From the NCBI GenBank assembly GCA_022826725.1, contig JAJDUF010000003.1, forward strand, positions 1-36,874: 36,874 nucleotides of DNA, in the 5' to 3' direction. The stretch is from Chloroflexota bacterium. Its GTDB lineage: Bacteria > Chloroflexota > UBA11872 > UBA12225 > JAJDUF01. The position numbers were made by a program, and so were the translations under genes. Shown one piece after another: positions 36,474-36,874 of the stretch. Every line of letters starts with the position of its first letter. Position 1 is the first letter of the stretch. The notes below the pieces were generated by a model that worked only from the letters and a program-made list of their open reading frames with translations, ran no database searches and had not been told where the DNA came from.

Positions 36474-36547
36474 TGGGCCTTCCTGGATTCGAACCAGGGA
36501 CCTCAGTCTTATCAGGACTGCGCTCTAACCAACTGAGCTAAAGGCCC
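36474..36547 (-). tRNA. tRNA-Ile (anticodon GAT)
   Basis: A full cloverleaf on the minus strand. The acceptor GGGCCTT pairs with AAGGCCC, the anticodon loop is CTGATAA with GAT, and the T arm is CCTGG-TTCGAAT-CCAGG. Discriminator A is followed by an encoded CCA (36473-36471). It lies about 200 bases after the 16S end and 86 before tRNA-Ala, in the standard bacterial 16S-Ile-Ala order. Confidence 0.97.
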
Positions 36548-36745
36548 GCGGTGCAGAGGCATGGAGCACCTTCACCGCTGAAGAGTAGCAAGAGGCGTTG
36601 CAAGGGAAGAAAACCGATCGCTCCAGTCACAAATGACCACAGCAGGACGCCGGAAACCGGCGCCACTACCGTAGACCGACCTAGAAAGTGGTGAGATGAC
36701 TGCACTGGCCGAGGCCACGCAGCCGCTCACAGCCACTCCCTGTAG

Positions 36746-36874
<129 letters not shown>

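Overview
The window reads as a GC-rich bacterial chromosome carrying a large accessory (defence and mobile-element) region that ends at a ribosomal RNA locus. Genes use strong AGGAGG-type ribosome binding sites. The last ~130 bases are the 3' end of a 16S rRNA gene (minus strand), followed in its direction of transcription by tRNA-Ile(GAT) and tRNA-Ala(TGC) but no 23S in the next 36 kb. This unlinked arrangement, the base composition, the plant-type LRR remnant and the primase/Rad52/RadC/DUF6094 module would suit a Chloroflexota-like organism. That placement is inference and the taxon is not certain.

Layout. 1-2000: start of a ribbon-helix-helix protein, then two minus-strand genes, a small zinc-ribbon/coiled-coil protein and a SIR2-like protein. 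2.2-3.0 kb: debris, namely a truncated IS1595-type transposase with an internal stop and a frameshifted leucine-rich-repeat remnant. 3.3-11.9 kb: a very GC-rich plus-strand replication/recombination module. It holds an HTH/coiled-coil protein, a CHC2-TOPRIM primase, a Rad52-like annealing protein, a RadC-like JAB protein, an unknown protein, a DUF6094-type adenine methyltransferase and a zinc-ribbon SNF2 helicase. Its genes share AAAGGAG ribosome binding sites and long GC hairpins separate its transcription units. It looks like the core of a plasmid or integrative element, but no integrase, relaxase or partition gene is visible.

12.1-20.5 kb: a defence cluster. On the minus strand are a patatin phospholipase (CapV-like), a CD-NTase with a C-terminal SEC-C motif (together a minimal CBASS) and then a 1281-residue SIR2-domain protein. 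Divergent from CBASS are a fused XRE-HTH/ImmA-type metallopeptidase regulator and a PIN-domain protein. One perfect inverted repeat overlaps both divergent promoters, so the fused protein probably controls both sides, like the separate CapH/CapP pair of other CBASS loci.

20.6-30.8 kb: an IS3-family transposase remnant, then a three-gene plus-strand operon of SNF2-type helicase with DUF3883-like end, DUF1156-type DNA methyltransferase and HEPN/DUF499 ATPase, a DISARM-related predicted anti-phage system. 31-36.9 kb: tRNA-Glu, a truncated antitoxin-like ORF, a secreted 5'-nucleotidase-type lipoprotein with a long coiled coil, an unrecognised 603-residue protein, a decayed second copy of the PIN gene, and the tRNA-Ala/tRNA-Ile/16S locus.

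The most notable points are the CBASS locus with a fused HTH-protease regulator plus a PIN partner and a shared operator; the second, dead copy of that PIN gene beside the rRNA locus; the three-gene helicase/methyltransferase/ATPase system; and the hairpin-separated replication module.
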